Below, piece by piece: positions 35,572-43,586 of a DNA stretch of 64,000 bases. Origin of the DNA: Nocardia sp. NBC_01329 (GTDB lineage Bacteria; Actinomycetota; Actinomycetes; Mycobacteriales; Mycobacteriaceae); assembly GCF_035956715.1 (NCBI RefSeq), contig NZ_CP108381.1, positions 5,612,001 to 5,676,000 on the forward strand. Reading direction: 5' to 3'. How positions within the stretch are numbered: position 1 is the first letter of the stretch; every line of letters begins with the position of its first letter. The translations under genes were made by a program, and so were the position numbers. The notes under the pieces were generated by a model. The model searched no databases. It was not told the origin of the DNA and saw nothing but the letters and a program-made list of their open reading frames with translations.

Positions 35572-37614
35572 CTATACGTCGAGGAAGCGAACGTCCTTGG
35601 CATTACGGGTGATGAAGCTGCGACGAGCCGCGACGTCCTCACCCATGAGGACGCTGAACAACTCGTCCGCTGCGGCGGCGTCGTCCAGCGTCACTTGACG
35701 CAGCACGCGAACCGAGGGATCCATGGTGGTTTCCCACAGCTCCTTCGGGTTCATCTCGCCGAGACCCTTGTACCGCTGGATACCGTCGTCCTTGTTGATC
35801 TTCTTACCGGACGCCAGCCCGGCCTCGAGCAAACCGTCGCGTTCCCGGTCGGAGTAGGCGAACTCGGGTTCGATGCGATGCCACTTCAGCTTGTACAGCG
35901 GCGGCTGCGCCAGGAACACGTGACCGTGCTCGATGAGCGGACGCATGAAGCGGAACAGCAGCGTCAGCAACAGGGTGGAGATGTGCTGCCCGTCGACGTC
36001 GGCGTCGGCCATCAGCACGATCTTGTGATACCGCAGTTTGGCGATATCGAACTCATCGTGGATACCGGTACCGAAGGCGGTGATGATCGACTGGACCTCG
36101 GTATTCTTGAGGACCTTGTCGATCCGGGCCTTCTCGACATTGATGATCTTTCCGCGCAGCGGCAGGATCGCCTGGTACATCGAGTCGCGACCCGATTTGG
36201 CCGAACCGCCGGCGGAGTCACCCTCGACGATGTAGATCTCGGATTTGACCGGATCCTTGGACCGGCAGTCGGCCAGCTTGCCCGGCAGTCCACCGATATC
36301 GGTCGCGCTCTTGCGCCGGACCAGCTCACGGGCCTTCCGCGCCGCGACCCGGGCCTGCGCCGAGGACACCGCCTTGTTGACGATGGTCTTGGCATCCGCC
36401 GGATTCGCCTCGAACCAGTGCCCGAGGTGCTCGTTGCAGGCCCGCTGCACGAAAGACTTCACCTCGGTATTACCGAGTTTGGTCTTGGTCTGGCCCTCGA
36501 ACTGGGGCTCACTCACCTTGACGCTGACGATGGCAGCGAGACCCTCACGGATATCGTCGCCGGTGAGGTTGCCGTCCTTTTCCTTGAGGAGCTTCTTCTC
36601 CTTGGCGTACCGGTTGACCACAGTGGTCAGCGCCGCCCGGAAGCCCTCCTCGTGCGTGCCACCCTCATGAGTGTTGATGGTGTTCGCGAAGGTGTGCACC
36701 GACTCGGAGTAGCCCGAGTTCCACTGCATCGCGACCTCGAGCTCGTGCCCGGGGCCCTTGCCGCTGAACGCGACCACTGAGTTGTGGATGGGCTGCTTCG
36801 TCCGGTTGATATGCCGCACGAAATCCTCGAGACCGCCGGGATAGTGGTACGTGCGGGTCTTCACCTTGTGCTCGACCGGGGGATTCTCGCCGTCGTCGTG
36901 CTTGGGCGCCTCGGCCGTTTCGCTGACCACCTCGTCGATGACCTCGGTGGCACTGACCCGCTCGTCGGTCAGCACGATGGTCAGGCCCTTGTTCAGGAAG
37001 GCCATCTCCTGCAGCCGCCGCGACACGGTTTCGAAGTTGTAGGTCGTGGTCTCGAAGACGGCGGGATCGGCCCAGAACCGGATGGTGGTGCCCGTGGCCT
37101 TGGTCGGGTCGCCCTGACTCAGTTGACCGGGGACCGCGTCCTTGTAGGTCTGGCTCCAGTGGTAACCGTCGGTGTCGACCTCGGCTTCGAGCCGGCTGGA
37201 CAGCGCGTTGACCACCGAGATACCGACGCCGTGCAAGCCACCGGAGACGGCGTAGGAATCGGAGTCGAACTTGCCGCCGGCGTGCAGCTGGGTCATGACG
37301 ACCTCGATGGTCGGGATGCCCTGGGCGTGCATGGCCACCGGGATACCGCGGCCGTCGTCGACGACCTGGACGCCACCGTCGGCGAGTAGCGTGACCTCGA
37401 CCTTGGTGGCGTGGCCGGCCATCGCCTCGTCGACCGAGTTGTCCACCACCTCCCAGATCAGGTGGTGCAGACCGCGCTCACCCGTGGAACCGATGTACAT
37501 GCCCGGGCGCAGCCGTACCGCCTCGAGTCCTTCCAGGACCCTGATGGAGGAGGCACCGTAGTCCTGCTTTTCCGATGCGCCCGAGCCTGATGCTTTGGAG
37601 TCTTTGGCAGCCAC
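35572..37614 (-). CDS. gyrB: DNA gyrase subunit B
   Basis: 680 residues from GTG 37614, preceded by AAGGAGAG; the frame is open to 37701 but without a ribosome site. The GHKL ATPase shows EVVDNSVDEAMAG, DDGRGIPV and GGLHGVGISVVNALS; the TOPRIM part shows EGDSAGGSAKSGRDS, PLRGKIINVEKAR and MADADVDGQHI; QRYKGLGEMN is near the C terminus. The first 20 residues are a Ser/Lys-rich extension. It supplies the ATPase for gyrase. Confidence 0.98.
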   Translation of the reverse strand: MAAKDSKASGSGASEKQDYGASSIRVLEGLEAVRLRPGMYIGSTGERGLHHLIWEVVDNSVDEAMAGHATKVEVTLLADGGVQVVDDGRGIPVAMHAQGIPTIEVVMTQLHAGGKFDSDSYAVSGGLHGVGISVVNALSSRLEAEVDTDGYHWSQTYKDAVPGQLSQGDPTKATGTTIRFWADPAVFETTTYNFETVSRRLQEMAFLNKGLTIVLTDERVSATEVIDEVVSETAEAPKHDDGENPPVEHKVKTRTYHYPGGLEDFVRHINRTKQPIHNSVVAFSGKGPGHELEVAMQWNSGYSESVHTFANTINTHEGGTHEEGFRAALTTVVNRYAKEKKLLKEKDGNLTGDDIREGLAAIVSVKVSEPQFEGQTKTKLGNTEVKSFVQRACNEHLGHWFEANPADAKTIVNKAVSSAQARVAARKARELVRRKSATDIGGLPGKLADCRSKDPVKSEIYIVEGDSAGGSAKSGRDSMYQAILPLRGKIINVEKARIDKVLKNTEVQSIITAFGTGIHDEFDIAKLRYHKIVLMADADVDGQHISTLLLTLLFRFMRPLIEHGHVFLAQPPLYKLKWHRIEPEFAYSDRERDGLLEAGLASGKKINKDDGIQRYKGLGEMNPKELWETTMDPSVRVLRQVTLDDAAAADELFSVLMGEDVAARRSFITRNAKDVRFLDV

Positions 37615-37933
37615 TGGTCGGTAGCTCTCCTTACTTGCTGATCCCCGGGACGGCGGTGGGACAGCGCACGTGGGCACGAGACCGATCAGAGGGCTGCACA
37701 CAACGCGCCGAGGGTATCGCCGCTGATTTACGTTTCCATCCTACTTCGCGGCCCAACTTACAGTGCACCTGCGACACCCCTGACAGCTTCCTGGATGCGA
37801 TAAATCGGACCGGCACGGGTCCCCTCGCGATCCAGCCCTTCCGAACCATCAGATTCGGCCTGAGAGTTCTCTGAGGGACCGCGGCCGGAAAAGCCGGGCA
37901 GTACCGCCCGTCGGCGTTCCACGTGAAACCGCC
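37615..37933. other. gyrB upstream region with degenerate parS-like sequence
   Basis: About 320 bp without a gene. It must hold the gyrB promoter. CGTTCCACGTGAAACC at 37915-37930 keeps the CACGTGAAAC core of parS but has three mismatches to the 16-bp consensus, so it is at best a weak ParB site. Confidence 0.4.
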
Positions 37934-38500
37934 CTAGCCGTAGGTGTCGCGCGGCCCGCGACCACGAACATGACGTTGGCCTTTACGCCAACTGGGCGCA
38001 GTCGGCCCGGAGATTCGCAGCGAGCGCACCACACCGGGGCCCACTGCCGCGCTGATCTTCGCCAGCAACTGCGCCTGCAACAGGCGCAGTTGGGTGGCCC
38101 ATGCGGTGGACTCGGCCGCGACGCTGAGCACCCCGTTCTCCAGGCTCACCGGTTTCGCGTGCGCGGCGATGTCCTCGCCGACCACACCCGACCAATGACC
38201 GAACACCGTGCCCTCGGCGACTTTGGTCGACCATCCCCGGCTACGAGCGATCGAGTTGGCGAGCTTGGACAGCGGCTGTGGATCGCGATCATCGGGACGT
38301 GGGCCGGACCAACCGCTACGGCGGCGCCCCCCGGAGCGATTGCCCCGCCGCGGCGAAGACCGCCCCTGTCCGACGGATTTCCCACTGGCCCGCGCTGCCG
38401 CCCGAGCCTCCTCCAGCGCCCGGCGGGCGAGGTCGACCCCACGCAGTTCCGGTTCGGTGGGGGGCGTCGTACCACCGGGCGGTCCGGGCTGATCGGTCAT
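37934..38500 (-). CDS. DUF721 protein (DciA-like)
   Basis: 188 residues from ATG 38500 (MTDQPGPPGG). A basic disordered N-terminal third (ARAAARASGKSVGQGRSSPR) is followed by the DUF721 domain (about 75-175: LANSIARSRGWSTKVAEGTV, VVGEDIAAHAKPVSLENGVL, AESTAWATQLRLLQAQLLAK) and the conserved tail GRGPRDTYG. It is orthologous to M. tuberculosis Rv0004. DciA proteins of this family interact with the replicative helicase DnaB and help load it, which fits the place between recF and gyrB. Confidence 0.93.
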   Translation of the reverse strand: MTDQPGPPGGTTPPTEPELRGVDLARRALEEARAAARASGKSVGQGRSSPRRGNRSGGRRRSGWSGPRPDDRDPQPLSKLANSIARSRGWSTKVAEGTVFGHWSGVVGEDIAAHAKPVSLENGVLSVAAESTAWATQLRLLQAQLLAKISAAVGPGVVRSLRISGPTAPSWRKGQRHVRGRGPRDTYG

Positions 38501-38847
38501 TCGCTGCTCCACTCACCGGTGCGAGTTATCCCCAGGTTCGACCGGTTTTCCTCAAGCTGTGCACATCCGGGGGCCGGACTGGGGCACCACGGCACCCGAA
38601 TCGGACAGAAGACCGATCCATCGGGTAAATGCCCAGTTCAGGATGGGTATTTCGAGTGCCGGTGCCGGTTGTCACCGAAGGGACCCGGACGGTGCCCGGA
38701 GTGCGGGCCGACGACCTGGTCGAACAAGTTATCCACAGGCTGTGGACAACTGATTTCCGAGTCCGGGCAAGGGATAACGGCCCGGGGTATCGGCTCACTC
38801 TACGAACGCCCCGGCCCGCATGCAAGGCGGTGCCGGGTGCGTGTCCG
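38501..38847. other. Region between recF and DUF721 gene with DnaA boxes
   Basis: 347 bp without a gene. A perfect TTATCCACA lies at 38729-38737 and a perfect TGTGGACAA at 38741-38749, facing each other across three bases; TTATCCCCA (one mismatch) is at 38526-38534. Confidence 0.65.
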
Positions 38848-40062
38848 TCAAGTCGGCGAATCGCCCGCGACCGCCCGCGGCGGGTCACCTCCGGCCGCCG
38901 GGCGATCCGACGTGAAACCGGATATCCGATGCTCCGGATCACCGGTTGTCGTCACCCGCACGGTGTCGCCGATCAGCTCGGCGGGGACATCCTCGGGCAC
39001 CGCGGCGGTGATCAAAACCTGCTCCGCGGCCGCGGCTACGGCGGCCAGCGCGGTGCGACGGCGCCGGTCGAGCTCGGCGAAGACATCGTCGAGCAGCAGA
39101 ACCGGCTCGGTGCCGTCGGCCCGGAGCAGTTCGAAGGCCGCGAGCCGTAGCGCCAGCGCGAACGACCAGGATTCTCCATGGCTGGCGAATCCTTTGGCCG
39201 GGGTTTCGCCGAGCATCAGCTCCAGCTCGTCGCGATGCGGACCGACCAAGCAGATACCACGTTCGAGTTCCTTGGGCCGCGCCGCCGCGAGCTCGCGCAG
39301 CAGGATCTCCTCGAGGAGTGCCGGGTCGCCCGACCCGGGCGCCCGGGCGGGATCGAGCAGCTCGGCCGGCAGTGCGCCGCTGCGGTAGCCGATGACGGCC
39401 GGGCGGGACTCGGGCGCGAGAGCGGCGTACGCCCCGGTCAGATGTGGATGCAGCTCGTGAACCAGGCGTAGTCGTTCGGCGAGCAGCACCGAAGCATGAC
39501 CGGCCAGGTGCCCGTCCCAGACGTCCAGTGTGCCGAGATCCGCCCGCGAGGACCGGCCCGCGGTCTTCAACAGGGCGGAACGCTGTCGCAGGACCCGGTC
39601 GTAGTCGGCGCGCACCCCGGCGAGACCCGGTCGACGGGCGGTACACAGTTCGTCCAGGAAACGACGCCGCTCCCCCGGGTCACCCCGTACCAGCGCCAGA
39701 TCCTCGGGTGCGAACAAGGCGGTGTGCAGTATCCCGAGAATCTCACGCGGGCGGCGCACCGGCGACCGGTTGATCTGCGCTCGATTGGCGACGCCGCGGT
39801 TGATCTCCACATCGATACGCAGTTCCCGGCCCAGGTGCACGACGTTCGCGCCGACTCGGGCGCGTTCGGCGCCGGACCGGATGAGCGGAGCGTCGGCGGA
39901 AACCCGGTGCGACCCCAGCGTGGACAGATAGCCCAGAGCCTCGAGCAGGTTGGTCTTGCCGTTCCCGTTCGCCCCCAGGAAAACCGTGGGGCCTGTGGAT
40001 AACTCGATCTCAGCGTGCTCCCAGGATCGGAAATCACGCAAGGTCAGAGCACGGATACGCAC
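38848..40062 (-). CDS. recF: RecF: recombination and replication repair protein
   Basis: 404 residues from GTG 40062 (VRIRALTLRDFRSWEH), the family's usual start. Walker A is GANGNGKT (30-37), the ABC-type signature LALRLAAFELLR is near residue 330 and Walker B VLLLDDVFAELD follows. RecF binds gapped DNA and helps RecOR load RecA. Its 5' end contains a DnaA box (39994-40002), and boxes lie on both sides of the gene. The position after dnaN is standard. Confidence 0.96.
   Translation of the reverse strand: MRIRALTLRDFRSWEHAEIELSTGPTVFLGANGNGKTNLLEALGYLSTLGSHRVSADAPLIRSGAERARVGANVVHLGRELRIDVEINRGVANRAQINRSPVRRPREILGILHTALFAPEDLALVRGDPGERRRFLDELCTARRPGLAGVRADYDRVLRQRSALLKTAGRSSRADLGTLDVWDGHLAGHASVLLAERLRLVHELHPHLTGAYAALAPESRPAVIGYRSGALPAELLDPARAPGSGDPALLEEILLRELAAARPKELERGICLVGPHRDELELMLGETPAKGFASHGESWSFALALRLAAFELLRADGTEPVLLLDDVFAELDRRRRTALAAVAAAAEQVLITAAVPEDVPAELIGDTVRVTTTGDPEHRISGFTSDRPAAGGDPPRAVAGDSPT
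39994..40002. promoter_or_regulatory. DnaA box inside the recF 5' end
   Basis: TGTGGATAA, perfect complement of TTATCCACA, within the recF codons for the STGP segment. Confidence 0.5.
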
Positions 40063-40092
40063 CTGCTCACACCGTCCGGGAAATGACAGCTT

Positions 40093-40116
40093 GGTTATCC
40101 ACAGCTGTGGATAACC
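40093..40116. promoter_or_regulatory. Palindromic DnaA-box pair between recF and dnaN
   Basis: TTATCCACA (40095-40103) and TGTGGATAA (40106-40114) face each other across two bases and sit in a 24-bp perfect palindrome, immediately upstream of recF. Confidence 0.75.
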
Positions 40117-40243
40117 CGAGACGGCGCAGGTCGCGGCGATGGTTTGCGGAGCTATCGCTACCAACTGTCGCTCGCACAGTACCGGGACACCCGTGATACC
40201 GGGCGGACGCGCGCCGGTTCGTCGCTACCGAACCCACGCCCGC

Positions 40244-41419
40244 TCAGCCCGGAAGCCGGACCGGCATCAACAGGTAGATGTAATCGCTCTCCAGCGCCGG
40301 GTACGAACCGGAATCCAGCGGCTCCGGCTCCTCCTCACGGGCAGGCAGCAGCACCGCCGGGCGACTGGGGGTGGTGAACCCGAAGGTCACCCGTTCCGAG
40401 CGCAACGCCGACAGCCCGTCGATGAGGTAACCCGGGTTGAAGGCAATGGTCAGCGGTTCGCCCCGGAAATCGGCGGTGAGCCACTCCTCGGCCCGGCCGG
40501 CGTCGTCGCCACCCGCCGACAGCAGCAGTCCCTCCGCGGAGAACTCCAGCCGCACCTGCGCGCCGCGCTCGGCGACGAGCGCGACGCGCTTGATCGCCTC
40601 GGTGAGCGAGGCCACGGCCAGCGTCGCGATCGAGGTGTGTTCCTTGGGCAGCAGCTGACGGAACTTCGGGAACTCGGCGTCGAGTAGTCGCGTCGTGGTC
40701 CGCCGGCCACCGTTGACGATCCCCAGCAGCCCGTCGGCACCCGCACCGGAACCCAGCGAAAGCTGGACCGGCCGATCGGAGGCGCCCAGCGTTTTGGCGG
40801 CTTCGGACAGGGTGCGCGCGGGAATCAGCACAGCGGTCTCGATATCGGTGCGCACGGGCTGCCACTGGATATGCCGCACCGCGAGGCGGAACCGGTCGGT
40901 GGCCGCTAGAACGACCTGCGGTCCCTCGATCTCGACCCGGATACCGGTCAACATGGGCAACGTATCGTCGCGTCCCGCCGCGACGGCCACCTGGCCGACC
41001 GCCTCGCCGAACACCTCGACCGCCAGTTCCCCGCTCGACTGCGGTACCTCGGGCAATTGGGGGTAATCCTCCACCGGCATGGTCGGCAGCGAGAACTTCG
41101 CGCTACCGCACTGGATCAGGACACGGCTGCCGTCCACGGACACGTCCACCGGTTTGTTGGACAGCGCCTTGGTGATATCGGCCAGCAGTTTGCCGGAGAC
41201 CAGTACGCGGCCGGGGCCGGCGACCTCCGCGGCGACCCGCATCTGCGCGGATACCTCGTAGTCGAACCCGGAGACGGTGAGACCGTCCTCGTCCGCGACC
41301 AGCAGGACTCCACCGAGTACCGGGACCGGCGGGCGAGACGGCAGACTGCGCGCCACCCAGGCGACCGACTCCGCGAAATCCTCACGCGCGACCCGAAACT
41401 TCATGCCTGCAAGGTCCAT
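40244..41419 (-). CDS. dnaN: DNA polymerase III beta subunit (sliding clamp)
   Basis: 391 residues from ATG 41419 (MDLAGMKFRVAREDFAESVA); a second ATG five codons later is possible. Three clamp domains are present, with FDYEVSAQMRVAAE, the DDTLPMLTGIRVEIEGPQVV and DRFRLAVRHI block, and a C terminus PVRLPG. The clamp dimer tethers polymerase III to DNA and binds partner proteins. The origin lies upstream, and the frame upstream to 41872 is not coding. Confidence 0.97.
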   Translation of the reverse strand: MDLAGMKFRVAREDFAESVAWVARSLPSRPPVPVLGGVLLVADEDGLTVSGFDYEVSAQMRVAAEVAGPGRVLVSGKLLADITKALSNKPVDVSVDGSRVLIQCGSAKFSLPTMPVEDYPQLPEVPQSSGELAVEVFGEAVGQVAVAAGRDDTLPMLTGIRVEIEGPQVVLAATDRFRLAVRHIQWQPVRTDIETAVLIPARTLSEAAKTLGASDRPVQLSLGSGAGADGLLGIVNGGRRTTTRLLDAEFPKFRQLLPKEHTSIATLAVASLTEAIKRVALVAERGAQVRLEFSAEGLLLSAGGDDAGRAEEWLTADFRGEPLTIAFNPGYLIDGLSALRSERVTFGFTTPSRPAVLLPAREEEPEPLDSGSYPALESDYIYLLMPVRLPG

Positions 41420-42155
41420 CGCCCGAGGTGTCCTCTCCCGTTCAGTGTGGATCGACGGCTGTAGCGCCCCTGTGTATCCCGCTGTGCAGACTCCGTCACC
41501 GGCGCGGTGGTCGATGCGGTGGCCGGGGATCCGAACCAACCGCCCCAGGAGTCCGGCACGAGCGGCCGACATCAGACCGTACCCCGTTTCGAGCGACCGG
41601 GTCGGCTGCCCCTCCGTGTGCAGGATACGTCCTCCGGTGTTGTGCGGGCCAGGCCGGGCGGATCGATCACGGCGCAGCGGCTCGAACTGCGCCGATGGTC
41701 TGTGCAGACCTGTGGATGACCGGCGAACTCCCCCGCCCGTGACGCTGTCCACAGTCTCGTGACGCTGTCCACGGTCTTCCGCTGAATGCGGTGTGGACAA
41801 CTCCCGCACCTGGTTCCGGCCGTACCCGCTTCTGCGGACTCGCATCGTGCTCGATGTTCGGCGAATCCGCACCGGCGGTACAGCGACTCAGCGAGCGCGC
41901 AGCGAGCAGCGCACTGATCTGCCCACTGGCCGGTCTTCATACGTCACATCCGGTCGTCGCGGGTATGGATGGCCGGTATCCCTCGGTCCTCGGTGCGCAC
42001 AGGTACCGGGAACGTGTCCGGTATCGGACCGCCGCTGCGAGCTGTGCAGGAGCGGCAACCCGTTCCCGGGCGTGATGTCGGTGCCCGGCGGAGCGCTCGG
42101 TGGCTGTCCCTGTGTCTTCCTCTGGGTGCGTGCGGTCGTGCGAGCCGCTCGAGAC
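41420..42155. other. Region between dnaN and oriC
   Basis: About 736 bp with no gene-like ORF. It should carry the dnaN promoter. GTGACGCTGTCCAC occurs twice near 41738 and 41758, but no clear DnaA box array is present until 42156. Confidence 0.5.
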
Positions 42156-42280
42156 TTGTCCACACAGCCTGTTTTGAAGAGAAATTATCTATATGAAGAA
42201 CAGGAGTAGTAATAGGCCCTGTGGAAACTGTGGATTTCCCCTGTTCATCCAGTTCACACCGCGTGTCCTGCTGTGGATGG

Positions 42281-42300
42281 CTCGAGGATAACTCGAGGAT
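42281..42300. repeat. CTCGAGGAT direct repeat in oriC
   Basis: CTCGAGGAT occurs at 42281-42289 and 42292-42300, 11 bp apart start to start. The CTCGAG core also occurs at 42148, 42427 and 42438. Confidence 0.7.
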
Positions 42301-42415
42301 GAATCGGCGGTGGCTGTGGACAGTTTTTGTTGTCCACATTGCGTCCACAGTCCATCCCCAACTTGGTCCCCAGATTTCGGGCAGTTGTGCACACTGTGCA
42401 TGGATCCGTGGACAA

Positions 42416-42454
42416 CCTGTGGATTCCTCGAGGAATCCTCGAGGAATCCACAGG
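42416..42454. repeat. 39-bp palindrome in oriC containing two DnaA boxes
   Basis: CCTGTGGATTCCTCGAGGA (42416-42434), one central A, and its exact complement (42436-42454). Each arm holds a variant DnaA box (TGTGGATTC/GAATCCACA) and a CTCGAGGA core; the two CTCGAG cores are 11 bp apart. Confidence 0.85.
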
Positions 42455-42671
42455 TTGTCCCCAAGCCTCTGACCGGGACACCGCTGTTCAGTGGCTGTGG
42501 ACGAATCAGCCTGTGGAAACTGTGGATAAACAGCTTGTGGACAAGTTGCCCCCAACCGGTCGTCGATCCTGTGGATGAACCCGTGGACAACCTGGGGAAT
42601 CCACAGGTGTGGATACCGAATACTGCCAGCTCAGCGCATCCACAGCCTGTTAGTGAAGTACATGTGGATCA

Positions 42672-43035
42672 ATGCGACACGCCGACGCCGATGGGGTCCG
42701 GATCCGGTGCCCGGAAACGAGGGTGCTTCGTCCGGTTGGCGAACCGGATTGCGCCGGAGGAACTTTCCGGTTCGCTGGGCCACCGCGGCGAGTGCAGCGC
42801 CAGTTCTGCCCTCGGACACAGCAAGGGCGAGGGGCCGGCCACGCGGCGCTCGGTGGGCCGAGATCGCTCGAGCGAGGTGGCGTGGCGTATCCATGGGTCG
42901 TCGAGCGCCGCATCGGTTACCCGCGGGCTGTCGTGGGGAGAGGAGAACGACCGACTGACCACCATGCGCGATCTAAACTTTCGCGGCCGGCGCGGGCGTC
43001 GCTGTACGTGGACTGCGCGAAGCGGTCGAGCACGC
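42672..43035. other. Region between oriC and the glycolipid-binding remnant
   Basis: About 360 bp without DnaA boxes or a gene-like ORF. Nothing recognised. Confidence 0.5.
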
Positions 43036-43398
43036 TCAATCGGCGCGGATGGCGATTCCGGGGTAGCGGAGGGCGAGGCCCGACTCGTCGTAGACCAACC
43101 GGCAGGCGAAATCGAATGCGGGCGCGCCGTACTCGTAACGCGGGTGGGTGCCGTCATCGGCGATGCGCCGGTACTGGTGTTCGAGCCGCGTGACGGACAG
43201 ATCGGCTGCGCGCACATAGGCAGCCGGCGCATTGGCGCAGGCACCGACCGGCAATGCGAGACGGTGTACGGGCATGGCGCTGGTGCAGCCGTCCATCCGG
43301 TGGCCGCCCCCGTCGCGCCGCAGGTACACGACCTCGAAGCCGGACCGCGCGTCCCGGTGTGTCCAGGCCGCGGTCGCCGGTAGTTCGGTGAATGACAC
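43036..43398 (-). pseudogene. Internally deleted glycolipid-binding-domain gene
   Basis: From GTG 43398 the frame reads VSFTELPATAAWTHRDARSG with FEVVYLRRDGGGHRMDGCTS, the N terminus of the putative glycolipid-binding family, then jumps to PVHRLALPVGACANAPAAYV, RIADDGTHPRYEYGAPAFDF and RLVYDESGLALRYPGIAIR, its C terminus. At about 120 residues it is short of the usual 190 or so, and the gap between GCTSA and MPVHRL lacks the middle of the domain. An in-frame internal deletion explains this. It sits between dnaA and oriC, where related genomes usually carry no gene. Confidence 0.6.
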
Positions 43399-43586
43399 GG
43401 TCGCTCTGCCGCCCCCGAACCTCGACTGCCGACCGGCTCGGCTCCGCCCTCGAATCAGCGGCCTGCTCGGATCCATACGAGGGCCTGGACTGTCCGAACC
43501 GATCGCCGGCACCGACGCCTGCATGCCCCGAGATATCGCCTCGGCCGAGACATCGGGAGATCCCGGTCCCGCTCAGGGCGAGGACA

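Larger units (their letters stand above)
42156..42671. other. oriC: oriC: DnaA-box cluster and AT-rich unwinding region
   Basis: About twenty DnaA-box-like sequences fall in 516 bp between dnaN and dnaA. Perfect TTNTCCACA types are at 42156 (TTGTCCACA), 42330 (TTGTCCACA), 42521 (TGTGGATAA) and 42536 (TGTGGACAA); variants are at 42220, 42229, 42272, 42315, 42407, 42418, 42444, 42455, 42496, 42512, 42570, 42582, 42597, 42608, 42636 and 42663. Most read TGTGGA on the plus strand. Bases 42171-42215 are about 70 percent A+T, by far the most AT-rich stretch of the origin, and probably the unwinding element. Location and composition match actinobacterial origins. Confidence 0.95.

Noticed and set aside
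32733..35612. A 959-residue plus-strand ORF opposite gyrA
   Set aside because: It is the mirror of the gyrA reading frame in high-GC DNA; gyrA is unmistakable on the minus strand.
35557..36780. A 407-residue plus-strand ORF opposite gyrB
   Set aside because: Antisense shadow of gyrB.
37915..37930. Full parS site upstream of the DUF721 gene
   Set aside because: Three mismatches to the 16-bp consensus; listed only as degenerate sequence.
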